DNA from: Clostridia bacterium
Lineage (GTDB): Bacteria > Bacillota > Clostridia > Christensenellales > Aristaeellaceae
Assembly (NCBI GenBank): GCA_017395065.1
Contig: JAFPWH010000021.1
Coordinates: forward strand, 62,001 to 126,000
DNA: 64,000 bases
Direction of reading: 5' to 3'
Positions within the stretch are counted from its first letter, which is position 1; each line of letters starts with the position of its first letter. Shown here piece after piece: positions 51,423 through 58,936 of the stretch. Position numbers and translations under genes: made by a program. The notes beneath the pieces were generated by a model that made no database searches, was not told the origin of the DNA, and saw nothing but the letters and a program-made list of their open reading frames with translations.

Positions 51423-51831
51423 TGACGTTTCTCCCTTCCTTCCTGTAAGGTGCAATTATACTCCTCCATATTTAACGCAGGGTTAAGCAATTCGGTCTTT
51501 AAATCTACAATTGCCGAAAAACGCCGCACAGTGGGGCACTAAAGCGGCGTTTGAGTTCGCGCGTAAAACACGGTTTTAGGCTGCTTTGGGCGTTTTCAAA
51601 CGCTGCTTTCTTGCCCGGCGCGCTGTCCGGGGCGTATACTTCGGCCATCACGAGGCAGGAGGCCGCAACGATGGATCTTGGCAGATCGCAAAGCCCGGAC
51701 GCGCTTGACGTGCGCCGCGAGAAAATGGCTTTCAGGCGGGACAGGGCACTGGAAAACTTAAGGGAAAGGGCTTCCGAAGGCTGCGGTGAGATCAGGCCGC
51801 CGCTTTCCAAGCCCCTTAAAATACATTTTGC
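51423..51831. other. Intergenic region between rhomboid and XRE genes
   Basis: About 400 bp. It starts AT-rich near 51455-51510, where the rhomboid promoter should lie (TATAAT on the minus strand at 51456-51461 without a clear -35). Short frames exist on both strands between 51505 and 51885, but neither has a convincing ribosome site, motif or codon pattern. I see no supported gene. Confidence 0.4.
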
Positions 51832-51861
51832 TTGCCGCAAAGCGGGCAAATGAGATATAAT
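51832..51861 (+). promoter_or_regulatory. Promoter of the XRE repeat-protein gene
   Basis: TTGCCG, 18-bp spacer, TATAAT, then AAGGAGG 8 nt before the ATG. The leader is only about 20 nt. Confidence 0.66.
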
Positions 51862-51887
51862 GCAAGCAATGTAAGGAGGAAACACAC

Positions 51888-53549
51888 ATGCAGCCCAACG
51901 TATTCGATATGGTAAAGACCGGCGCGAGGCTCAGCCGCCTTCGGAAACAGGCGCAGCTTACCCAGGCGGAGCTGGCCGAAAAGCTCGGCATAAGCTATCA
52001 GGCCGTTTCCAGCTGGGAACGCGGCGCGAGCATGCCGGACATCGGAAAGCTGCTCGACCTGGCGAGCGCGCTCGGCACGACGGTGGATTACATTCTGGGC
52101 AGGGAAGAAAGCAAGGCCGCCTGCGAAAGCGCTTTGCAGCCCGAAGGCGGAAAGCGCGGCGCCGTATCGGAAGAGAAGAACGCTCCTTTGCACGAAGAGA
52201 GCGTCGCCCCGCAGGCCGTTCCCGAAGAGAAAGACGCCGAACCGGGCAGCCAAGAAGCTCGTGCGCCGGAAAAAGAAGGGCGCAAATTTTCGCGGCTGGT
52301 CGCGCTCGCGCCGTTTCTTGGACAGGCAGAGCTGGAAAGGCTGGCACTGGAATTGAAGCCCGATCTTGGGCAGCTCGTGCAGTTGGCGCCGTTTCTGGGC
52401 GAAAAGGCGCTCAAAGAACTGGCCCTTTCGGACAGTGAAAGCATGAGCACGGGCAGGCTCACGGCGCTCGCGCCGTTTATGAGCAGCGATACGCTGGAGG
52501 AGCTGCTTGGTCGCTCGGGCGCAGAATTGAGCATCGGAAAGCTTTTGCCCCTTGCCCCCTTCCTATCGCAGGACGCCGTCGCCCGCCTTGCCCAAAGGCT
52601 CGGGGCGGACGAGAACGCTTCCGCGTACAAGGCGCTTTCGCCGTTCATGAAGGGCGGCGTGTTTGGAAAAATCGCCTCCGGCGCGCGCAGCTTCGTCACG
52701 GTCGTCAAAGGCGGAAAGCCCGATGCGCCGACGGAGAGCAAGCTGAGCGAAGAGGAGCTTTCCACGCTGATCGAGGGCAGTGAAGGCGAAGAGTTGTTGA
52801 GCCTCGCCTCGCGCTTCAGGGACGTGCTGACCAAACAGCAGATGCTCGACCTTGCGGACAGCTGCGAAAGCGAGGATATACCCCGGCTCGCCGAGACGCT
52901 TTCGGACAGGCTGGACGCAGACGTCATCGCGCACCTTGCGGACGCGTGCGACAGCGAGGACGTGCCGCGCCTTGCGCGCATACTCGCGGACAAGCTGGAC
53001 GGCGAGAGCATAAACCGGCTCATCGACGCCTGCGACAGCGACGACGTTCCCGACCTTGCGCGCATACTCGCGGATCGGCTGGACAGCGAGAACATCAGCC
53101 GGCTCATCGACGCCTGCGACAGCGACGGCGTCCCGGACCTTGCGCACATTCTCGCGGACCGCTTGGACGACGGGAGCGTAAACCGGCTCGTCGACGCATG
53201 CGACAGCGACGGGATCCCCGATCTCGCCTCGGCGCTCACGGGCAACCCGCTCGGCGGCAAAGCCGTCATTCGCCTGATCGACGCCTGCGACAGCGAAGAA
53301 ATGCCCTCTCTCGCAAAGGCGCTCAAGGAGAAGCTGGACGAGGACGGCGTTCTGTACATGATCGAAAACTGCGACGAAGACGAATTGGAAGCGCTGGCCG
53401 AAGTTCTGAAGGACAGGCTAAGTGCAGAGCACGTCGACCGCCTCCTAAGCCTGATCGACCCGGACGAGCTCACGGGATTCATCAACCGCATCGGCCTCAA
53501 CCTGACCCCCGAACAAGCCGCCCGCGCACTGAAGCGGATGCAGGAATAA
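51888..53549 (+). CDS. XRE regulator with two sets of 28-residue repeats
   Basis: 553 aa. Residues 12-70 are a Cro/C1-type helix-turn-helix (RKQAQLTQAELAEKLG, SYQAVSSWERGASMP, TVDYILG). A charged linker (71-132) leads to five A repeats with core LxxLAPFL at 140, 166, 194, 222 and 250. After a linker near 258-290 come eight B repeats of the form INRLIDACDSDDVPDLARIL, with cysteines at 326, 354, 382, 410, 438, 467 and 495, period 28. Both families probably form helical hairpins stacking as an alpha-solenoid. No membrane or enzyme motif. The combination of a phage-repressor-like head and solenoid tail is not a family I know; target and ligand are unknown. Confidence 0.82.
   Translation: MQPNVFDMVKTGARLSRLRKQAQLTQAELAEKLGISYQAVSSWERGASMPDIGKLLDLASALGTTVDYILGREESKAACESALQPEGGKRGAVSEEKNAPLHEESVAPQAVPEEKDAEPGSQEARAPEKEGRKFSRLVALAPFLGQAELERLALELKPDLGQLVQLAPFLGEKALKELALSDSESMSTGRLTALAPFMSSDTLEELLGRSGAELSIGKLLPLAPFLSQDAVARLAQRLGADENASAYKALSPFMKGGVFGKIASGARSFVTVVKGGKPDAPTESKLSEEELSTLIEGSEGEELLSLASRFRDVLTKQQMLDLADSCESEDIPRLAETLSDRLDADVIAHLADACDSEDVPRLARILADKLDGESINRLIDACDSDDVPDLARILADRLDSENISRLIDACDSDGVPDLAHILADRLDDGSVNRLVDACDSDGIPDLASALTGNPLGGKAVIRLIDACDSEEMPSLAKALKEKLDEDGVLYMIENCDEDELEALAEVLKDRLSAEHVDRLLSLIDPDELTGFINRIGLNLTPEQAARALKRMQE
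52296..52658 (+). repeat. Coding repeats A (five, about 84 bp each)
   Basis: Five tandem units with the core LAPFL or LSPFM, spaced 26, 28, 28 and 28 residues. Copies differ enough at the DNA level that recent amplification is unlikely. Confidence 0.8.
52842..53495 (+). repeat. Coding repeats B (eight, 84 bp each)
   Basis: Eight units near the consensus RLIDACDSDDVPDLARILAD, strictly 28-residue period except one 29. Units 2 to 5 are closest to each other, the last two the most worn. Acidic ends and one conserved Cys per repeat. Confidence 0.85.
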
Positions 53550-53568
53550 GCGTTTCAGGGATAAACCG

Positions 53569-53608
53569 ACCGGGGATCAGGAGAGGCGATGCACTCCGGA
53601 TCCCCGGT
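53569..53608 (+). terminator. Likely terminator after the XRE gene
   Basis: A perfect 10-bp stem, ACCGGGGATC with GATCCCCGGT, around a 20-nt loop, 19 nt after the stop. The tail is only GGTATTTTG, so it is weaker than the one after GH20. Confidence 0.55.
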
Positions 53609-53718
53609 TCGAGGTATTTTGAGTCGATAAAATATGCATCACATGATAGCTAAATCCCATCATTAATTGCGGTTTCCGGACGTTGCCTTGCTTGCTTTGA
53701 ACGATGCACGCAAGCGTT

Positions 53719-55074
53719 TCAGTTCAGGCCTTTTCGTTGTCCGATCGGAAAAAACATCAGCATATACAACGGCAGTGTGATCTTTTTGCCGGATATACCA
53801 GCGTTTTGATCGGCAAACTTATAGCCTGCGGCGATGTCCGGATTCTGCAGGACAGTGTCGAGCGAGCGGGTCTTGTTGTTGCCCGCCTTTATTTCGATGG
53901 GTGTCACGCCGTCCGGGCCCTCGATGAGAAACTCGATTTCCACCGTGCCCGGGGTATTCCGATAAAATCGGAGATCACCGATGCCGCGCTTCCACAGGAT
54001 ATCCGCGGCAAGCGCTTCGTAGATGCCGCCCTTTGCCGTCTTCAGAACGATGCTTTCCGTTTGGTTGAGGCCGTCTTCCTGTCCGAGCAGTGCACGCTTC
54101 AGGCTGAAATCGTAGGTGCAGATGAGCAAACCGATATCCGTCGGGTAAATCCTGAAATGATCCTCTGTTTCGAAAGCGCTGAGCGGATACTCGATTTGGG
54201 ACACGTTGTTCACTTTCATGGCCATTTCGGAAGCCAGCAGCCAATCCACGGAGGAGCCGAATTTGTGTGCGTTGCCGCGATGTTCCACCGTCGCATATTG
54301 GAATTTATGGTTTTGCTTCGAAAGCTGCAGCGGGATCGACTGCCAGCATTTTTGTGCCTTCAGCCTGATTTCCGCCTCGGCATAGTGGGCGATGTCCGCA
54401 ACGTAATCCCGGTAGATGCGTCTTTGCACAGCGTCCGCCGCGGCGTAATCCCGATCCGGGAAAAACGTTTTTACGACATCCGGCATTCCCCCGATCGCAA
54501 GATACTGGCGGAAATACTGCATCATCGGTTTATGGATCGCTTCGGGGATCTGTTTGGCACCGTCCGCGAACGCGCGCACCGTTTCGACGATGTCTTCTTC
54601 AAGGCCCGCAGCCCACAGAAATTCTTCAAAGTCAAGCGCCGTCATGTGCAGATAATCCACCTGACCCACCGGCCAGGAATCGACCTGACCGTGCAGCATA
54701 CCCAGCGCCGAACCCGAACAGATCACGTCAAAGCGCTCATCTCCGCTCAGGAATTTCAGTGCCGTGATCGCGCGCGGGCAAGCCTGTATCTCGTCCAGAA
54801 AGAGGAGCGTCCGCCCTCCTGAAAAGCGCTTTTCCGGATAATTCAGCCGTATTCCCGTCAATATCGCGTCGGCACTCAGGTCGCCGTCAAAAATGCTTTT
54901 CAGAGTATCCCGCTCCAGGAAGTTCAGTTCGTATACGCTTTCATAGGCCGCCTCCGCAAAAGCGCGCACCGCATAGGTCTTGCCCACCTGTCGCGCACCC
55001 TCGACGATCAGGGGGTTTCGGTCGCTCCTGCTTTTCCAAAGGCCGAGATCGTCCAGTGCCTTGCGCTTCAGCAT
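53719..55074 (-). CDS. AAA-type ATPase with DUF4143 domain
   Basis: 451 aa. The AAA_14-type ATPase has Walker A GARQVGKT (26-33), Walker B LLFLDEIQ (90-97) and a sensor-like SGSALGML. A DUF4143 region follows from about 200 and ends in VEIEFLIEGPDGVTPIEIKAG, a PD-(D/E)xK-like pattern. These proteins are common, variable accessory genes in gut bacteria with no clear function; defence or mobile-element roles have been suggested. The chosen ATG has GGAGG 8 nt upstream. Base composition is lower in GC than the neighbours, suggesting transfer, and a tandem repeat lies in its promoter. Confidence 0.85.
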   Translation of the reverse strand: MLKRKALDDLGLWKSRSDRNPLIVEGARQVGKTYAVRAFAEAAYESVYELNFLERDTLKSIFDGDLSADAILTGIRLNYPEKRFSGGRTLLFLDEIQACPRAITALKFLSGDERFDVICSGSALGMLHGQVDSWPVGQVDYLHMTALDFEEFLWAAGLEEDIVETVRAFADGAKQIPEAIHKPMMQYFRQYLAIGGMPDVVKTFFPDRDYAAADAVQRRIYRDYVADIAHYAEAEIRLKAQKCWQSIPLQLSKQNHKFQYATVEHRGNAHKFGSSVDWLLASEMAMKVNNVSQIEYPLSAFETEDHFRIYPTDIGLLICTYDFSLKRALLGQEDGLNQTESIVLKTAKGGIYEALAADILWKRGIGDLRFYRNTPGTVEIEFLIEGPDGVTPIEIKAGNNKTRSLDTVLQNPDIAAGYKFADQNAGISGKKITLPLYMLMFFPIGQRKGLN

Positions 55075-55118
55075 CTTTCCTTCCTCCATAAGCATGTCGT
55101 TTCGGATATATTTTATCG

Positions 55119-55192
55119 AAAAAATATTCTTATGTCAATATTTTTAGTCTAAAAAATATTCTTATAAACATAATTTTAGTCTGAAAAATATT
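55119..55192. repeat. 32-bp AT-rich tandem repeat, about 2.3 copies
   Basis: Units begin AAAAAATATTCTTAT and end TTTTAGTCT at a strict 32-bp step (55119, 55151, partial at 55183). Each junction TTTTTAGTCTAAAAAA is near-palindromic. It sits 45 nt upstream of the ATPase gene and probably contains its promoter and operators. Confidence 0.8.
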
Positions 55193-55347
55193 ATCGCCGA
55201 ATGCTTTGCATCCCAACTATTCAATATCTACCATGGCACCGGGACGGTCTTCGGCTTCGACTGCGTTCGGCAGAGGATCACCTTTATAAGGTAAAGCTAC
55301 GTGCGTGCCTGTCTGCACAGCGCTTTTGGCCTTATTCTGAGACGCCG

Positions 55348-55377
55348 GCGGCACCCCGCCGATGGACGGGGTGCCGC
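55348..55377 (-). terminator. Hairpin after the TrpB-type gene
   Basis: A perfect 11-bp stem, GCGGCACCCCG with CGGGGTGCCGC, 12 nt after the stop on the minus strand, but no T-run follows. The 300-bp interval 55075-55389 otherwise holds only the AT-rich repeat and unassigned sequence. Confidence 0.45.
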
Positions 55378-55389
55378 GCTTGATTTTGC

Positions 55390-56766
55390 TTAGCCGATCT
55401 TCGGGAGCTTGGCGATGCTGGCTTTGAGGTCTTCGTCCGTGGGGATGTAGTCGTCCATCAGGCCGTCATTGTACTTCTGGTAGGCGACGAGGTCGAAGTA
55501 GCCGGTGCCGGTCAGGCCGAAGACGATGTTCTTGGCTTCGCCGGTCTGCTTGCACTTGAGGGCTTCGTCGATGGCGACCTTGATCGCGTGGGAGCTTTCG
55601 GGGGCGGGCAAGATGCCTTCGACGCGGGCGAACTGCTCGGCGGCTTTGAACACGTCCGTCTGCACGGCGCTCACGGCCTCCATGTAGCCGTCGTCGTAGA
55701 GCTGGCTCAAAATCGAGCTCATGCCGTGATACCTCAGGCCGCCGGCGTGGTTGGGCGCGGGCATGAAGCTGCTGCCCAGCGTGTACATCTTGGCCAGGGG
55801 GCACACCATGCCCGTGTCGCAGAAGTCGTAGGCGTAGACGCCGCGGGTCAGGCTGGGGCAGGAGGCGGGTTCGACCGCGATGATGCGGGCGTTGAGCTTG
55901 CCGTTGATCTTGTCGCGCATGAACGGGGAGATCAGGCCGCCCAGGTTGCTGCCGCCGCCGGCGCAGCCGATGATGATATCGGGCACGATGTCGTATTTTT
56001 TGAGGGCCGCCTCGGTCTCAAGGCCGATCACGCTCTGGTGCAGGAGCACCTGATTGAGCACGCTGCCCAGCACGTAGCGGTAGCCGGGCGTGGAGACGGC
56101 AACTTCCACGGCCTCGGAAATCGCGCAGCCGAGGCTGCCCGTGGTGTCGGGGAATTCGGAAAGGATCTTTCTGCCGATGTTGGTGGTCATGCTGGGAGAG
56201 GGCGTCACGTCTGCGCCGTAGGTGCGCATGACCTCGCGGCGGAAGGGCTTTTGCTCATAGGAGACCTTGACCATGAACACCTTGCAGTCAAGGCCCATGT
56301 ACGCGCACGCCATGGAGAGCGCCGTGCCCCACTGCCCCGCGCCGGTCTCGGTGGTCACGCCCTTTAAGCCCTGCTTCTTGGCGTAGTAGGCCTGGGCGAT
56401 GGAGGAGTTCAGCTTGTGGGAGCCGCTGGTGTTGTTGCCCTCGAACTTATAGTAGATGTGCGCGGGCGTGTCCAGCGCCTTTTCGAGGCAGTAGGCCCTG
56501 ACCAGCGGGGAGGGGCGGTACATCTTGTAGAAATTGTAGATCTCCTCGGGGATCGGGAAGTATTCGGTCTCGTTGTCCAGCTCCTGCTTTACGAGCTCCT
56601 CACAGAATACGGAGGCCAGCTCTTCGGCGGTCATGGGTTTGCCGGTGCCGGGATTGAGCAGCGGAGCGGGTTTGTTTTTCATCGCGTGACGGACGTTGTA
56701 CCAGGCCTTGGGCATCTCGTTTTCGCTCAGATAGATTTTGTAGGGGATGGCGTCGATCTTACTCAT
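55390..56766 (-). CDS. trpB: Tryptophan synthase beta-like protein (TrpB2 type)
   Basis: PLP enzyme of 458 aa. The N-terminal extension with SENEMPKAWYNVRHAM and YFPIPEEIYNFYKMYRPSPL marks the TrpB2 group. PLP lysine K118 is in NTSGSHKLNSS, the catalytic region is TETGAGQWGTALS, and the phosphate loop CAGGGSNLGG. It condenses indole with serine to tryptophan. No trpA is adjacent; TrpB2 enzymes often work alone or salvage indole. The Trp T-box upstream supports a tryptophan role. Confidence 0.92.
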   Translation of the reverse strand: MSKIDAIPYKIYLSENEMPKAWYNVRHAMKNKPAPLLNPGTGKPMTAEELASVFCEELVKQELDNETEYFPIPEEIYNFYKMYRPSPLVRAYCLEKALDTPAHIYYKFEGNNTSGSHKLNSSIAQAYYAKKQGLKGVTTETGAGQWGTALSMACAYMGLDCKVFMVKVSYEQKPFRREVMRTYGADVTPSPSMTTNIGRKILSEFPDTTGSLGCAISEAVEVAVSTPGYRYVLGSVLNQVLLHQSVIGLETEAALKKYDIVPDIIIGCAGGGSNLGGLISPFMRDKINGKLNARIIAVEPASCPSLTRGVYAYDFCDTGMVCPLAKMYTLGSSFMPAPNHAGGLRYHGMSSILSQLYDDGYMEAVSAVQTDVFKAAEQFARVEGILPAPESSHAIKVAIDEALKCKQTGEAKNIVFGLTGTGYFDLVAYQKYNDGLMDDYIPTDEDLKASIAKLPKIG

Positions 56767-56833
56767 GGGTTTCTCCTTTCCGTATCTGCCGTTTCATCGG
56801 ACGGCTCCGTTCTTTTGTCGGGACAAGGCATAC

Positions 56834-56868
56834 AAAAACCCTGCCCCAGTTCGTTTGCTGGGACAGGG
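56834..56868 (-). terminator. T-box attenuator terminator of trpB
   Basis: Stem arms CCCTGTCCCAG and CTGGGGCAGGG, one mismatch, then TTTTTG on the minus strand, about 65 nt before the trpB ATG. Confidence 0.88.
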
Positions 56869-57105
56869 GATAAATTCGACCCTGCGGTGCCACCCGGCTT
56901 GACGCTATGCGTCCGCTCTGTACCGTACCATCATACGGCCGCCTTTGATAACGGAGGGAACTCCGTCGCCCCTACTTGGAGTACGTCAGCCTCCGTTCGG
57001 TTTGCCCTCAAAAGACCATTCCTTCCCGCCGTACATACCGCGATCGCACCGCCCGCGGCTCTCTGAAATGCCGGTTGTGAGAAGTACTCTTCTTTCTCAA
57101 CGGTT
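56834..57105 (-). promoter_or_regulatory. T-box riboswitch leader of trpB (Trp specifier)
   Basis: The core GGGTGGCACCG (56885-56895) precedes the terminator. Upstream are AGAGAG and GGTGCGA of stem I and GGAATGGTCTTTTGAGGG, where TGG is in the specifier position (GAA-NNN...GAG context), reading Trp. Known T-boxes act by sensing uncharged tRNA. The specifier is assigned by eye. Confidence 0.9.
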
Positions 57106-57111
57106 GAAAAA

Positions 57112-57140
57112 ATTTTAACGCATTAAAGCACGGATGTCAA
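57112..57140 (-). promoter_or_regulatory. Promoter of the trpB T-box transcript
   Basis: TTGACA, 17-bp spacer, TAAAAT on the minus strand, placing the start near 57105. It separates trpB from the aro run, so trpB can be controlled alone. Confidence 0.82.
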
Positions 57141-57207
57141 GGGGTCTGAAGGCATTATTTGCGGGCCAGCGTGTTATCTTTTTGTAACGCGCTGCGGGCG
57201 TTTGTAT

Positions 57208-57651
57208 TCACCGCTTCGCTCCGTTCAGGTATTCCTTCAGGAACGCAAGCGCCTGCCGGTAACCCTCAAAGCCGAGGCCCATAAAGGTCTTTACGCAGGC
57301 CATGCCCGCGTAGGATACGCGGCGGAACGCTTCCCGCCCGTTTATGTCGCTCAAATGCACCTCGACCGCGGGCAGAGCGATCGCCTTCAGCGCGTCCAGG
57401 ATCGCGATCGAGGTATGCGTGTAGGCAGCGGGATTGATGACGATGCCGTCGTAGACGCCGAGGGCCTGCTGGATTTTATCCACCAGCGCGCCCTCGTGAT
57501 TGGACTGGAAGCAGTCGGCCCCGACGCCCAGGTCCGATGCGGCTTCGGCGATGAAGTCCTCAAGCTCCTTATAGTCTTTGCGCCCGTATATTTCCGGCTC
57601 GCGGATGCCCAGCATGTTCAGGTTCGGGCCGTTGAGTACCAGTATCTTCAT
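57208..57651 (-). CDS. aroQ: Type II 3-dehydroquinate dehydratase
   Basis: Step 3 of the shikimate pathway. LVLNGPNLNMLGIREPEIYG (Tyr), FQSNHEGALVDKI, INPAAYTHTSIAI and EVHLSDINGREAFRR (His, Arg) are the type II signatures. 147 aa is typical; type II enzymes form dodecamers. It follows the fused aroE-aroK gene by 16 nt and is the last member of the aro run. Confidence 0.95.
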   Translation of the reverse strand: MKILVLNGPNLNMLGIREPEIYGRKDYKELEDFIAEAASDLGVGADCFQSNHEGALVDKIQQALGVYDGIVINPAAYTHTSIAILDALKAIALPAVEVHLSDINGREAFRRVSYAGMACVKTFMGLGFEGYRQALAFLKEYLNGAKR

Positions 57652-57667
57652 ATTCGTTTCCCCGCCT

Positions 57668-58906
57668 TTATGAGTCGATCTTTCGCTCGATCGCTTTCAG
57701 CACGGCCCGCGCCGTTTCTTCGGTGCTTTCCCCCACTTCGATCTCGGCGTCCGCAAACCTGCGGTACAGCGGCGCGCGCTTTGCGTACAGCGCTTTTACG
57801 CCCTCCGCGCGGCTGATCGGCCGTCCGTCGGTCGGCAGAAGCGCCGGGTCGCGCTTTAACCACACCGTGAATGAATTCTGCTTAAGGAGCCTGTAGTTCT
57901 CTTCCACCGTCACGCAGCCGCCGCCCGTGGACAGGATGCAGCCGGAGCGCTTGGAGAAATCGCGCAGGATCTCCGTCTCCAGCTTTCTGAATTCGGCTTC
58001 GCCGCGCCCGAGGATGTATTTTTCTGCGCTCAAGCCGCTTCGGTGTTCGACTTCACCGTCGCAGTCCAGTATCTCGCGGTTCGTGAGCAGGGCGAGCTTT
58101 TCGGCGACGCTGCTCTTTCCGCAGCCGGGCATGCCGATCAGGGCGATGTTTTTCATCTCGCTTTCGAGCGTACTGTAGACCTTTTCGGCCTTTGCGTCAT
58201 CGATTTTCATGCCCGTGAACAGCTCGCTCGACTTTTTCGCCTGCATCACGAGCATGTACAGCCCGTTTTCGGCGGGGATGCCCAGTTCGTCCGCTTCGAG
58301 CAAAAGTGCCGTGCGGGCGGGATTGTAGATCAGGTCCAGCACGGCCTCCAGATGCGGGAAAAGTCTGAGCGAAAGCGCCTGACGGCCGTTTTCCGGGTAC
58401 ATGCCCAAGGGCGTCGTGTTCACGACGGCGCGCGCGTCGGCATGAAGGGACAGGTTCGTGTAGTTGTTTTCGCCGCTTCGGCTTATGACCACGGGCCGCG
58501 CGCCCATCTGATTCAGGGCGTGCACCACCGACAGAGAGCTGCCCCCGCTGCCGAGAACGAGAACTTTTTTGTCCTTCAGATTTGCGCCGCTCTTTTCGAC
58601 CAGGCGGGTGAAGCCGTACACGTCGGTGTTGTCTCCAAACAGACTTTGGTCTTTTCTTCGGATCACGGTGTTCACGCTGCCGGTCGCGCGCGCGGTGGGG
58701 CTTAGCTCGTCCACGAGTTTAAGCACGGTCTTTTTGTACGGGATCGTCACGTTCATGCCGGCGTAGTCCCCGTGCCTTATGAAGTCTTCCACCTCTTCGG
58801 GCGCCTTTTCACAGAGCAGGTATTCGTAATTGCCCAGCTCCGCGTGGATCCGGGGCGAGTACGAATGGGAAAGCTTTTCGCCCAGCAGGCCGCATTTCAG
58901 TTTCAT
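57668..58906 (-). CDS. aroE-aroK: Shikimate dehydrogenase-shikimate kinase fusion
   Basis: 412-aa bifunctional protein for steps 4 and 5. AroE part (1-245): GEKLSHSYSPRIH, catalytic Lys in NVTIPYKK (K58) and Asp in GDNTDVYGF (D95), and the nucleotide loop VLGSGGSSL. The kinase starts at M251 (MKNIALIGMPGCGKSS, Walker A), with LDCDGEVE (DxD), EFRKLE, STGGGCV and RPIS. All key residues are present. The two lie in one frame with no linker ribosome site. The domain order equals the pathway order. Confidence 0.93.
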   Translation of the reverse strand: MKLKCGLLGEKLSHSYSPRIHAELGNYEYLLCEKAPEEVEDFIRHGDYAGMNVTIPYKKTVLKLVDELSPTARATGSVNTVIRRKDQSLFGDNTDVYGFTRLVEKSGANLKDKKVLVLGSGGSSLSVVHALNQMGARPVVISRSGENNYTNLSLHADARAVVNTTPLGMYPENGRQALSLRLFPHLEAVLDLIYNPARTALLLEADELGIPAENGLYMLVMQAKKSSELFTGMKIDDAKAEKVYSTLESEMKNIALIGMPGCGKSSVAEKLALLTNREILDCDGEVEHRSGLSAEKYILGRGEAEFRKLETEILRDFSKRSGCILSTGGGCVTVEENYRLLKQNSFTVWLKRDPALLPTDGRPISRAEGVKALYAKRAPLYRRFADAEIEVGESTEETARAVLKAIERKIDS

Positions 58907-58936
58907 ACAGACGTACCTTTCGCTTTTATCTGCACC

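Noticed and set aside
51505..51885. Minus-strand frame of 126 codons, and a plus-strand frame of 100 codons over the same stretch
   Set aside because: No ribosome site, motif or plausible composition; the two are mutually exclusive and overlap the XRE promoter.
53600..53640. GGTTCGAGG resembling a tRNA T-loop
   Set aside because: No acceptor, D or anticodon arms can be formed around it; it is part of a terminator-like hairpin.
55119..55192. Possible CRISPR array
   Set aside because: Repeats are directly tandem with no unique spacers, only about 2.3 copies, and no cas genes are near.
55201..55383. Small plus-strand frame of 60 codons
   Set aside because: No ribosome site or similarity; it reads through the hairpin after trpB.
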